Of a stretch of 64,000 bases of DNA, positions 49,537 through 60,472 are shown one piece after another. The stretch covers positions 124,001-188,000 of the forward strand of contig NW_026516676.1 of assembly GCF_025766255.1 (NCBI RefSeq). The letters are read 5' to 3'. Position 1 is the first letter of the stretch; each line of letters starts with the position of its first letter. Origin of the DNA: Zychaea mexicana. Taxonomy: Eukaryota; Mucoromycota; Mucoromycetes; Mucorales; Lichtheimiaceae. The notes under the pieces were generated by a model. The model did not search any database. It was given only the letters and a program-made list of their open reading frames with translations, and had not been told where the DNA came from. The position numbers and the translations under genes are program-made.

Positions 49537-51596
49537 TCATTTGGCTGTAGAAGCCACCGGAGGAGCGGCCTGATCATCGTTTACTTTCCAGATCCACCAT
49601 GGGCCACCATACTGTTCGTCTCCCCAGCGGCCACATAAGCCCATCGGCAGAATAAAGCGCCCAGCATATTCCCAAGTTTCGTCGGAATCCAAGTAAGTTT
49701 TCTCCCATGTTACTTGGCCGTCTTCTGTATCATCAATCAGGCCGCTAACATGGAAAGCACCAAGATTATCGATACCATTGCCCTCAAATCGCGTGAGCGG
49801 ACATGTACGTAAATGACAGGATGGGAAGCTAGCCTTTGTGTTGGGTTCATTAGCGTGGTTGTTGTGGTGCCATGGTGATAGTGCTTCGTCTTCAAGAGGG
49901 ACGATTCGTAGTGTTAGTCGCATAGGGCCATCGAACCAGTCCGAGGCTGTGCTAGGTGTTGCTGTTGACGCCGCTGTCATTGGTAATTGATGATGCTGTG
50001 GTGGCGGTTGGTTTCCGTTGTTATCAATGTTACGATTCCGGTTGTTATTGTCGTATTCACGGTTGTCATCATCTTCGTCATCATCGCCATCGTCGTCGAT
50101 ATCCAGGAACGAGTAATAGCCCATCCATTCGCCTTCAATTAAATGTGCTTCGCTGACATAATGGGTAGATGAAGCGAATCCGGTCGAGCTGAAAATGTTT
50201 TCTCTCCGTTCGGATGATGACGATTCTGCGGTGGTCGTTGTAATTGCTGTTGTTTCTGCTTTGTGTTGTTGCTTTTCGTGCCAAGCATCACGGGACTCTC
50301 GTAGACTAGCCAGAAAGAGTTCACGTTCATAGCGGCGTAAAAACTCGACGTCAAACATTGTAGAGTTTAGCGGAAATAGGGGAATTGGGGAGCAATTGGG
50401 AATGTCTTGATAAGGGGCTGGGTGACATGCAAAGACCGTTGTAAAAAATAGATGGAATGCTGATGTGAGAGGATCTTGAGCTGGATAAAATGCACCAGGA
50501 GGAGGAAGAATAGATAAAACAGCGTCGTGCTCGCCATGATCACCGTCGTCTTCATTGTCATGTGTGTTCCATTTAGTATGATGGCTGATGATACCATTGT
50601 CATGTTGTTGTTGTTGTCGCTGTTGCCTGTCCAGCTCAGAATGGAACAGACGCGGGGACATGTGCTTTGTAATTAAAGCATCGGCTTCAAAGTCATAGGC
50701 AAACTGACTCAGTTCCTGTGACACTATGTGCGGTGATACTTCAGATGTAAAGAATCGCGTAACCGTAAAGTCTATAAAATCACGAGGTCAGCTTGAGCCA
50801 AATTTTTGGAGAAATGGTACTTGCCATAATTGACCAGCAGCGACAAAATAGGCAGGACCACAGGGTAGACTTCTCGATCACGATAGGCGCCCAATTGAAA
50901 CGCAGCACCAGCTAGTAAATGCACTTGGTGGTTTAGAAGCAGCGGAACGTTAAGCTCGTCTAATTGAAGAACGAATAAAAGAGGGTTAGAGTACCAACAA
51001 GCCATTGATTGATCAGTATTTGTGGATACACGGATGTGTCTACGCTTGTGTGTGTGAAATACGAAAAACCATTCGACCACCCGGTTTTGGGGAATCGTAC
51101 CATGCTCGGTGACCATGCACCAGATCGTTTTCCAGTCGATGTTACCCAGCAGTCGACCAGTGAGGTCTCGTGCTACCGCTGCTGTCTGTAGTCGGTGTTG
51201 ATGTTGCTGCTGCGCTATGAGCAGTCTATCAGCAACACGACGACAAGTCGCAAGCGTCTTGTACCTCTGTTCAAACGCACGTTGCCAATCGAGATCATGC
51301 TGTAGTTGCCGACGATATATTGCTTGTGTATCGAAACGAGCCGCAAATGCTCTCGGCCATAGAATAGCCTGGCGCCATGGATCTTTGTGAATCAGATGAT
51401 GCAGGTAGCGACAGGTCTTTGAAAGTTCTAGCAAAGAAATGGGGTATATCTCATTGGGCGACACTGCGACATTGGAGACAATTTCGAGCAGCAGTTCTTT
51501 GGGTAAGTCCAAGAGTCGATGTCGCTGTTGCTGAGCATATGCGTTGTTGAATTTCGGTGGTGACGGCTGTGCCAGCCACATGCAGCCGTTTGGCAT
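49537..51596 (-). CDS. F-box protein, possibly FBXO31-like C-terminal domain
   Basis: F-box proteins bring substrates to SCF (Skp1-Cul1) ubiquitin ligases. Two exons on the minus strand, 51596-50825 and 50771-49537, give about 668 residues. The F-box is at ~25-70: RLLDLPKELLLEIVSNVAVS, LLELSKTCRYLHHLIHKDPW. A helical basic region follows, with a Gln/His stretch. The C-terminal half has LIEGEWMGYYSF, acidic Asp/Asn-rich linkers, RLTLRIVPLEDE, LTRFEGNGIDNLGAFHVSGL and YAGRFILPMGLCGRWGDEQY. This recalls the beta-barrel domain found after the F-box in FBXO31 and many fungal F-box proteins; that assignment is tentative. The only intron needs a GC donor (G/GCAAGT) to keep frame, since the nearby GT leads to a quick stop. 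Several homopolymeric Asn/Asp/Gln/His runs are present. Confidence 0.85.
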
Positions 51597-53449
51597 ATTT
51601 ACGGGATGATTTGGAAGAAGAGTATGTTTGAGCGAAGAAGGAAGGGCTAGGGGCGGAAGAGAGAAAAGTAGAGGAAAGGGGGAGAGGAAGTGAGAAAAAA
51701 GAGAACCGCAAAAAAAAAGAGTGAAAATGGTCTAGAATGTTAGGCAAAAACCCTTTGCTGGAAGCTTACCAGATTTGGATCTCTCTACGCCAGCCCGACA
51801 ATAAGCTTTTGAAATGCAATTGGGACTAGCTCCCTCCTGCAGCGAGAGCCGCAATTTATTCTCATGAAAATAATCTACGATCATCGTCTACTTTGGTGGC
51901 AAATGGTTTCGATTATCATTAACACACACAAATCACCCTCTTCGTCTACGCCTCGTCCTTGGCATCACCACTTCTTGCGACAGGGAAAGAGAGGGATTGA
52001 AAGGTGAGAAAAAAAAAAGGGTTGGGTGCTGTCATGAGACGACGGTTAAGCTGTCATTTTTCTTCACCTTGCACTCAGCATCTTCTCTCTCCGGTACCCC
52101 TCCTTCTGTCGCTTTCTTTCTCCTCATTGTTTTCTACGGCGACGTGGTCCAATAACTCCGCAGCTCAAGTTGCTCGGCCCACCTTGGGAAACCAGCACCA
52201 AACTCGCGTTGATGCGCTGATGCGCTCCGCACATATACCATTAGCCTCGTCTATTATGCACTAATGTAATTTGATGTGCAGGATAGTTTGTCTTGCCTGT
52301 TGCTTCATGCTGGCACGGCTAGCACTATCCCTTCCAAAAGTGTATGTACACTAAAAGGTGCACTTGGAAAAAATAAAGCTCGTACATAAGGGCCGGTGAA
52401 TTCCGAAGCTGCTTGAGTTGTTGCTAGTACGTGTACTACTGCACTCAAACCATTAGTAGCCTCCAAAAAAAACTTTTTTTTGCTTACTCGGCTGGAAATG
52501 AATTATATTTGTTCTTAGTGAATTCCTATTTGCTTGTTCGGTAGAAGCTTTTTCGTTCATGGTCGTACCAATCAAACCATCGATTGTAACCCTATTGCAA
52601 AGCAAGAAAAGGCATCCCCATGACTGCCCCGGTTTAACCCAATCTCATCCCTTTCAATTGCTCAAAGTACCACGGAATAAGCTATTACATCATCTTGAGA
52701 AGCGAGAGCATATCCATTTTCAACCTTTCTCCTTGTTGTCAGGGGTTACTTGGAGGCAGTGTCAGAGACACCGCACCTGCAGCTAGCACGATTATGACGG
52801 TTAATCGAAAGGTCTATTTCGAACCGCGGATACTGTACAATGTACACACCTTAGCAAGAATTTTAGTGTGTACTAAATGCTAAAAGAATGCACCCCCTCT
52901 CCTACTCCGAACAACGCACCAGCTTTTCTTCATTCATGGTTGTATTGATGTATATAAAATAATCCCAAGGGAGAGAGTCTGTGTTGGTGTCTGGTCTCGA
53001 TGCTGCTATGATGATGATGGTCATATTACCCACATAGAAAGATTGCCACTAATGGTGCACTGATGTGGGCATCTGGTTGGTTTCAATCGCGCCTAGCGTC
53101 CAATGACACGAACAATCTAAGAATGGGCAAGGCTTGTCATGTGCGCTAGCGAGTGCACTAGGCTGAGAGTCAAGCAGGTTTGCACACAGGTATTGCTACT
53201 CTGATGATGATAATGGCATCAGCAGCCTAGAACTCTGAAATCCGGGCTTCATCAAAGTTCAGTCCACTAGATCGGACTCTCTTTCCATTATATCCGCGAT
53301 AGGAACAATGACATGACTACAGTAGGGACTCTTCAGTATTGCATTTTTATAAATATACTCATGCATTGCCAACAGTAATCAGTAATATAATAAATTTACT
53401 GACGACGCATAAATGATACGCATTACACGGAACAAGTATTGCTTTTCCA
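51597..53449. other. Intergenic region between F-box and small membrane-protein genes
   Basis: The first 150 bp are pyrimidine-rich on the minus strand and form the F-box leader. The remaining 1.7 kb has only scattered short frames. No tRNA or repeat ends are seen. Confidence 0.5.
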
Positions 53450-53830
53450 TTAATAGTATATTTTCTCCACAAGGAATCCACCGACGGATTGGACACTGAT
53501 AGCACAAGCCCAAAGGACCAGACATAAAGCCTGTATACACCCTTCTTTAAGAGAGCCAAGGTGACCGTTGCCGTTGGACCGCATTGCTTTGGAACGACCC
53601 GAATTACTCAATCGGATTGCCACACTGTCTGAAGAGGAATGGCCAAGCAAAGGCTGCCGTTGTTCTTTGCATTGCTGATCCTGTGGAAGAATGCATCCCA
53701 AACCACAGACATATACATGTATAGATATATATAGTCTTAGCGTGCTTCTGATACTTACTAACAGTGTTATTCCAGCATTACATAAAAATAAACCAAATAA
53801 CCATACCGACGAAAACCACTGCATCGTCAT
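53450..53830 (-). CDS. Small predicted membrane protein (100 aa), unknown
   Basis: Exons 53830-53759 and 53680-53450 on the minus strand join in phase 0 with a GTAAGT donor and CACAG acceptor. The product has two hydrophobic stretches: the N-terminus (WFSSVWLFGLFLCNAGITLL), which could be a signal anchor, and a C-terminal one (CIQALCLVLWACAISVQSVG). The linker between is polar, rich in Ser, Gln, Arg and Gly. I recognise no family. It lies 85 bp downstream of the WDR70 stop on the same strand, so it needs its own promoter or could be part of a 3' UTR. Confidence 0.45.
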   Translation of the reverse strand: MTMQWFSSVWLFGLFLCNAGITLLVSIRSTLRLYISIHVYVCGLGCILPQDQQCKEQRQPLLGHSSSDSVAIRLSNSGRSKAMRSNGNGHLGSLKEGCIQALCLVLWACAISVQSVGGFLVEKIYY

Positions 53831-53914
53831 TTGAAGGTATATTTACAAACGAGGAAGAGAGATAGGACAAGAGAAAACGCGTTAATCCAAATTAGGTGGA
53901 AACAACAATCATGT

Positions 53915-56319
53915 TTATTTATCCTTTTTGTTGCTGCCCTCGCCTTCGTCCTCTTCTTGATCTTCTTTAAAGATCGGCTTTGGTTGTGTCTTTTTATACA
54001 CTATTAACATAAATTGTATCGGTTGTTAGCTTCTTCTTGCGAATATACTATATAACACATATACATTGCGCGCATCTATATAAAATAAGTTATCACAATG
54101 AATATGGAAAACCGATAACTTACTGTTGCTGATCCACATGGGTTCCTCTTCGGCCTGCTTAGCGTATTTCAACAATGCTTCACGAGGATCCTCGTCTCGC
54201 GTAGTATCCTTTCCAAAGCCGGCAATAACCGATTGTTGCTCGTTTGTACCGACACGGCCACCTTTTCCGGGACCTTTGACTGGCATATCTATTACATCGT
54301 GTCAGGCAAAAAGGATATAGGTGCCTATATTAGCATCGATTCGTCGGCTACGACAAAACCAAGTGGTGAAAGAGAAATTGATGATACCTGGTCGATGGGA
54401 AACGACGGGATCTTTTCGAAGCTTTTCTCTCTTTCGCTTTGAGCTTCTTGGTTGATCATCTTTGAACATCGGTAAAGCATGAGGTGTGATAATGGGCCGG
54501 TCGATTTCATAGTCATCAACAGCACGTCTTTTTTCCTCGCGAACAACGCACAGTTTGGCACCACGTGTCGAATGGGTTGGACTGTAAAAGACGCCTACAG
54601 ACCCGTCTGCGCTACCAGTAATGATCTATTGAAATATTAAAAAAAAGCAAGGTGAGACATGGTCCTACCTTGCACACCGACACCAAAGATTCTCTTGCAG
54701 ACTTTTAACGTCGCTACTATGGTCATTTACCTGATTGATACGAGGGTGCCATAGTACCCGAACGACGCTAGATTGAGTAATACCTACACCAATTGTTCTT
54801 TTAGCAACCAGATATTCGCCTCCGCATTGAGAGAAAGGACTTACTCATTGTTCTTTGGACTTCTAATGTTTCTCTATCTAACATTACTAGTTTACCGTAA
54901 CCTTTGCCCTTGGGAACGGATGTACCTAATAAATTTTCCAAAAGACACTGGTAGGTTAAATCAGGCTACTCATTCCCAAGGTTGTTTAAGTTCTTTACCC
55001 GTCAAGATTAATCGTTCATCTGGACTAAATATAACGTTCGCTTCAGGGTTGACTGTATCCAAATTGTACGCCGTTCGCACAGGATTTTTCAGGTTTCGAA
55101 TGTCCCACACTATCCAAGAGGAAACCAAAACGTCTTAGCTTATAGACTTTCCCATTCAAGTTCGCCGGTATCTCTTCCCTTTCTCTCATACCTTTAACAG
55201 AATCATCGCCACCTCGGCTCACCATGGTATGGTTATCTTTGGAAAACAAGAGACACGACGTTTCTGTATACTTTTGATGTGCATCAGTGATTGCGTGGGA
55301 TGGCCTTAAAAACGGACCATTGGCACCCCACAAATTGATACTGCCGTCTTGGAACGCGCCTGCGATCAGTTTTGCATCGGGACTATATGTTATTGCTGTA
55401 GCAGGCGACCGACCACCACGCTCTCGTGATTTGTACACAATCACAGACTTCTGTTTCCGTTTTTGCTCCACATCCCAAAGACGTAAAGATCCATCCTGGG
55501 ATGACGTAGCAAATGTCTGTTGATCTGTTGGATGCCAGCAACCGTTCGTCAATGCTGCAATATGGCCGTCTGTATGGCGCATATCTCGGATATAAGGGTC
55601 GCCTTTAACATATTCACATACTTCGTTACCGTCACGACTGTACAGCTTTGCACGAGCGCTGCCGGATATAATCAAGACCCGGTCGCCTGTCAATGAATAT
55701 TGTAACTCGTGGATCTGATGGCCACCACAAGGCTCAATGCTGCGAAATGGTCGGAAAGACCGATCCATGCCTGCAAAATCCCAAAACTTGACATCATAAT
55801 CGTATCCACCCGTAACGAGTCGAGCGCCAGCTGGGTCCAGTGTTAATGCTGATACAGTACGTGTATGGTCTTTGAGTTTGACTTCATGTGTGATCGGTAA
55901 AATATTGCTATCTGCTACTGCATCGTCCTCATTTGCGTTGTCGTTGTTGTCGTCGTCGTCATCGCCATCGTCGTCTACCTTTTTGGTTTTGGTTGTGGAT
56001 TTGGCTGGTTCTGATGATATTTCGCTACTAGCTTCGACTCGTTGTCGTTTAAGTTCGGTTGTATCCTTTATAATATTCAGTTTCTCTTATTAGCCATCCT
56101 TTCACTCAAACCAATACTGCAAGCAAAATATACCTCTCGTTTTGTCTTGTCAAAGAAGGAAGTAGTATCCTTCTTTTTTTCCTTTTTGCCAAATGACATT
56201 GGCAAGAATTCACGTAGTGCGTCCCATTCGTCGTTGTCTGCCGCAGCGGTCTTTTTGGTAGGTTTGGAAGACTTGCCTTTGCCAAACGACTGTGGTAAAA
56301 AACTTGCTAAATCGTCATC
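53915..56319 (-). CDS. WDR70: WDR70 (GAD-1 family WD40 protein), first exon not placed
   Basis: WDR70 is a nuclear WD40 protein linked to CRL4 ubiquitin ligase and histone H2B ubiquitylation at DNA breaks (family knowledge). Exons on the minus strand: 56319-56134, 56065-55192, 55109-54999, 54925-54845, 54783-54731, 54625-54388, 54288-54124, 54000-53915, about 597 residues as read. The N-terminus has a repeated FLPQSFGK / FLPMSFGK motif and an Asp/Asn-rich acidic run. The propeller includes VTGGYDYDVKFWDFAGMDR, QYSLTGDRVLIISGSARAKL, YIRDMRHTDGHIAALTNGCW, SSQDGSLRLWDVEQKRK, AGAFQDGSINLWG, GGDDSVKVWDIRN and NVIFSPDERLILTGTSVPKG. The C-terminus has ITPHALPMF, PVKGPGKGGRVGTNEQQ, EDPREALLKYAKQAEEEPMW and KTQPKPIF, all diagnostic. 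Exon 56319 begins exactly at an AG acceptor in phase 0 with an in-frame TAG just upstream, so a start exon must lie further upstream; I could not identify it with confidence. Confidence 0.93.
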
Positions 56320-56581
56320 CTACGGAGAGACAAGACGTTAACCATTTCTAGTTCAACAGAGTGTCTTTTTTTGACGCAGAAAGGATACATGCCATTTTTG
56401 ATCGATCGAGTTAAAGCAAAAAGGGCAAAGGGAGAACAAGTGATACAGAGAGCACCAGTCACGGCTATGTAATGCTGATATTGAGAGTGCGCTTCAGTTA
56501 GACTTTGAGCTTGTAATACTCGCCACCCAGCAGGCTTGATACACACACACACTCTTTCTCTCTGAAAAGCAGTTTTATAGA
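56320..56581. promoter_or_regulatory. Head-to-head region of WDR70 (-) and RNPS1 (+)
   Basis: Both genes start within or next to this 260-bp stretch, which also must hold the unplaced WDR70 first exon. A CACACACACACTCTTTCTCT tract lies just before the inferred RNPS1 start. Confidence 0.5.
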
Positions 56582-57731
56582 ATGTGAGATCGGTTTTTAA
56601 TCGCTTTATTAAATAGATAAGAGATATAGTGCTAACGGAATAACACAACACGACACATGTTTCTGTAATAATCATTGTATAGGGCACCTTCGCGTCATTC
56701 ACGATCACCGTCGCCTCCACGACGACGCCGTCGATCACCTTCGTACAGTCGATCGCGCTCGCCCTCTGATGCGTCATCACGCTCACGCTCACCTATTCGA
56801 TCGGTGTCTCCACCTCCTCGCAACACTGTTCTGATCACTAATCTTACGCGTAACGTCAATGCAGAGCACATTAAAGAGATTTTCTCACAGTTTGGCACTG
56901 TGCGCGACATTGATTTTCCATTTAACACAAGATGTAAGTTTTCATTTTTCTTTCTCTTTTTTTTTTGGAAATAAGCAAAACATAAAGAGGTATTTTACCA
57001 AACTTATTTCTATCTTGTTTAGTGAATACCAACGGCGGCAGAGCTTTTGTTGAATACGAAACAAAAGAGGATGTGGATAAGGCTATCAGCTACATGGATG
57101 GAGTAAGCTTTTTTTACTTCTGTACTTAAGGGGGAAAAGAAGGGAAAAAAGAAGGAAGGTGCTAAAGAAGTCGATGATTATGTAGGGTCAATTGGATGGC
57201 AAATATCTTGAAGTTGCAGTGGCACCGCCTCCACGTCGTCGATCGCCATCGCCACCCCCTCGTCGTAGAAGTAAGTAATGAGTTTAAAAGAAAAAAAAAG
57301 AAAGAATGCCCATGGTTTGACAGCAGCTAAACAAAAATTGTTGAATGCTACGTCAAGGATATTCGCCTCCCCCACGTTACAGACGCGCTCCACCCGCACG
57401 CGTGCGCCGTGATCGATACCGCCCTGGCCGCAGATTGTCCCCTTCGCGATCTCGATCCCCACCGCGTCGTGGACGTCGTTACTCTTCTTACTCTCGCAGC
57501 CGTAGCCGAAGCTTTTCGCCCCGCGGCCGTAGCTACTCTCGTAGCCGCAGTTACTCGCGCGATCGAAGCTATTCGCCGCGTGGCCGTAGCTATTCCAGAA
57601 GCAGAAGTCGCTCACCTCGCAGTCGTGGCCGCAGTTATGACAGCAGGGGCCGAAGCGTATCGCCCGTTGGTAAAGGTCGTGGAAGGAGCCGAAGCCCTCT
57701 CAGCCGCAGCCCAAGCCGCGGAAGACGTTAA
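56582..57731 (+). CDS. RNPS1: RNPS1-like RNA-binding protein with RS domains
   Basis: RNPS1 is a peripheral exon-junction-complex factor that influences splicing and nonsense-mediated decay. Coding exons 56683-56933, 57023-57102, 57186-57270 and 57358-57731 are well supported. The first exon is inferred as the bases AT at 56582-56583 before a GTGAGA donor, so that AT plus G (56683) makes the start codon and the protein begins MAPSRHSRSPSPPRRRRRSP; about 263 residues. An N-terminal Arg/Ser-rich segment is followed by one RRM (~45-125) with RNP2-like VLITNLTRNVNAEHIKEIFS, then RNP1-like GGRAFVEYE and the hallmark ISYMDGGQLDGKYLEVAVAP. The C-terminus is a long RS domain with repeats such as GRSYSRSRSYSRDRSYS. 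The order RS-RRM-RS/P identifies RNPS1 rather than a classical SR protein. Third-position and Arg codon use is strongly CG-biased in the RS tail. Confidence 0.88.
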
Positions 57732-57914
57732 AGAAGTGTGTGCTTGATTTTTCACAAAGAATAAGGATGATATATTTTATGTTGTCTGTATGTGGACTTG
57801 GATGTTGGAAAAGAAACAGTATGCAGTAATCATTTCTCAGGTATATAAAAAGTCACAAAGATAACTCTTCTCCTTTCTTCCTGATGCTTTTCTTGATTTG
57901 TTTTTGCTTGAATT

Positions 57915-59859
57915 TCAGTTCAAGTATGTGGATAGACGCTCCACTACATGGGTCATGGACGGTCGCTATGTGGAAATGAGAGAGTATGTGTGAGAGGGCC
58001 AGTGCTCAAAAGCAATAAAAAAGGATATTGGGGAAGGTCTTATCCAAGGCAAAAGCTAAGACTTACCAGCCGCGAGTCGCCTTCCCACATCTCGGTAATT
58101 AGTACCAATAAGTTGCGTGGATAATAGTTAATGAGCTTAGCGAGCGGTGGCCGAGCATCCTGGTCCCTAACTTTGACATAAAGCTGGTGCTCGGACAGAT
58201 CTAGAGGAAATAGAGATATAATAGGTGAAAATTGGGATTGATGGAATCAAGGTAAAAAGTGGAAGTCGGCTGGGATGAGACAATCCACAGGACTACACGG
58301 TGCTACTTTACCTTGGTATGGATATCCGTAATCATTCCAGGTCAGAATTTCCCAAAATATAAGACCGCACGCGTAAACCTAGAAGGAAATAAAAAAAGGG
58401 GTCGCGACGGACAAACATTTGTATCATGTGTGATATGTGGACTTTGGATTGTTTGTTGTCATCAAGCGAGCAAAGAAGAAGAGCACATACGTCGACCTTC
58501 TCGGTGTAACTTGGGTTTTGTGACCAAAATTCTGGGGCTTGCCAGTTTGGAGTGCCGCATTGAGTATGCATCAAGGCATTGGATTTGGGTCGTATACGAG
58601 CCAGTCCAAAGTCATTTACCTTGGCACGGTCATCTCCCGAAATCTGTTTTAGCAAACAAAGCATAAACAGAGATTTTTAGAGAAAGTACAAACTGTAGAG
58701 TAACAAAAGGGACCCGCTCTTCCCCCCATCTTCTGTTATTGCTGCCTCCGTCTACCGAGACACATATAACGTTGAAAGCAGCAAAAGAATGGCTCTTTAC
58801 TAACCAAGATGTTCATCGACTTCAAGTCACGGTGGATGATCGATGGTCGGCGTTGGTGTAGATAGGATACACCTAGAGCAATATCGTACATGTACATGAC
58901 CTGCTGCGCAAAGCTCGGCTTTTTGTACTTTCTGATCACGTCAAACAGATCCCCTTTTGTACACAACTCGGTAATGATGCACAGATGCTGTGGATTCGTG
59001 CATACACCAATGAATCGTATCACGTTTTCATGCCGCAGCTGTCTGGAAAAAAAGAGACAGGGAGAGCGAGCACATACACCCAACGAACAATCAATATGCA
59101 GATTGCGCACAATAAAGAGTCCCTTTTGTATGTAGCTTGAGCTTACTTTAGTACTTGAATTTCATGCTTGATCTCCTGCAGGTCCATCTCATTGAACTGC
59201 GCCAGACGCAGTTCTCCAATGGCCACCGGCTCCCCTTTGTACATGCCCGCATAACAGTCCTTGAACCCTCCACAGCCTAAACGCCGACCAATTTGCAGCT
59301 CGTGATACGGAATATCAAGCCCATGACTTCCGTCCAAAAACAACGCCGAGAACTCGCGAGAGTTTAGCTCTAGTCGTTGCTGCTCAGCTGTCAGTGACGA
59401 CACGGGTAGTTCATCGTCAAATAGCTGTGGGGTAGATGGCGCAGGGATCGGTCGTGTATCTTCTTTCTAAGATATCATCCATACAAACTCGTATCAAAAA
59501 ACCAAAACTTCTTCGTCTGCATCCACCCTGTCAAATAGTAGCGACAATAGTAAAGTTCTTTCACTATTCCCATTTTCTCTATGCCGTACCCAGTGCAAAA
59601 GCCCTTCGATTAGGTCAACTTTGGTTCCTTCAGTGGAAAGTCCTCGGTCTTGACAGAACTGGACAAGGTCCGCGAGAACCATCCGGTCAAGGTAATGTCG
59701 ATCAATCGACTAAATAAACGTACAACAGCTCGTTACTTCTAACAACCCAAAAAAAGATAGAAAAGACAAAAGCTTACACACGCTATAGCTCCATCATCTA
59801 CAACAATAACCTACCTCAAGTGAAGAGTCGATATGCCGTTGTGTCGTTTTGTACATCAT
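57915..59859 (-). CDS. SAP-domain TKL-type protein kinase with relocated lysine
   Basis: Eight exons on the minus strand: 59859-59815, 59709-59590, 59466-59147, 59042-58805, 58643-58491, 58378-58312, 58200-58067, 57965-57915, about 375 residues. A SAP-like helix-turn-helix (~22-55: DLVQFCQDRGLSTEGTKVDL) precedes a kinase domain (~110-375). Kinase motifs are the glycine loop IGRRLGCGGFKDCYAG, alpha-C EIKHEI, catalytic HRDLKSMNIL (232-241), DFG (252-254) and GTPNWQAPEFW. Subdomain X-XI follow, ending RPSMTHVVERLSTYL. The style is tyrosine-kinase-like Ser/Thr. The beta-3 VAIK lysine is replaced by Gly139 (EPVAIGELRL), while Lys124 sits in the glycine loop, as in WNK kinases. SAP domains usually bind DNA, which would suggest nuclear action; this is inference. 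Tandem ATGs lie at 59859 and 59856. Confidence 0.88.
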
Positions 59860-60472
59860 GTTTTAGAAGCTAGCTGAGAGGATAAAGGAAAAAATAAATA
59901 ATAAAAGAGAGCGGGAGAGGGAGAGAGAAAGAACGGCAGAGCTGATGTACTCTAAATTCTATTTGTACTTGGTAAGTGGCTGATCAAGAGACCAGCATCA
60001 TGTGAACCGCCACATACGTTTAGTTCCTATAGGCTCTTATTGATTTGTAAGGTACAGATTAGCAGCGGCACTCACACCATCGTTTAAGAGATGGTACGTG
60101 TAACAAACTTTAAAAAGACCCGATGGTATACATGTTGGTGACGCAAAAGTGCCACCAGAATCTGCTCATACACTTGTGCAGATGATATGGGATGCCATGT
60201 CAAGAACCAAGCCGCCACCGAAGGCCTATAATATACTTACGTTTCTCCCTAGCTAAATCACTGATATGATGGAAGTGAAGCTTGTATTATGTAAGGCAGA
60301 AGTGTCATACACAACGCATTAGAAACCAGAGGTCTACGTAGCTTAGTTTAGATCGATCAGCCCGAGCTTTTTGGGCCCAAACAATGGGCCCTGAAATAGT
60401 TTTTCGGAAAACTCATGTCGCTTTGTTGCCCTCTATGTAAATAATATATGATACGAGTTTTTACTAATAGAA
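59860..60472. other. Spacer between TRAPPC8 stop and kinase start
   Basis: This 613-bp stretch has a purine-rich leader before the kinase ATG (59880-59940) and otherwise AT-rich sequence. No gene is seen. Confidence 0.55.

Noticed and set aside
56307..56792. 161-codon minus-strand frame overlapping RNPS1 exon 2
   Set aside because: It is antisense to the RS-coding exon and ends at the WDR70 acceptor; the family-matching frame there is the WDR70 one.
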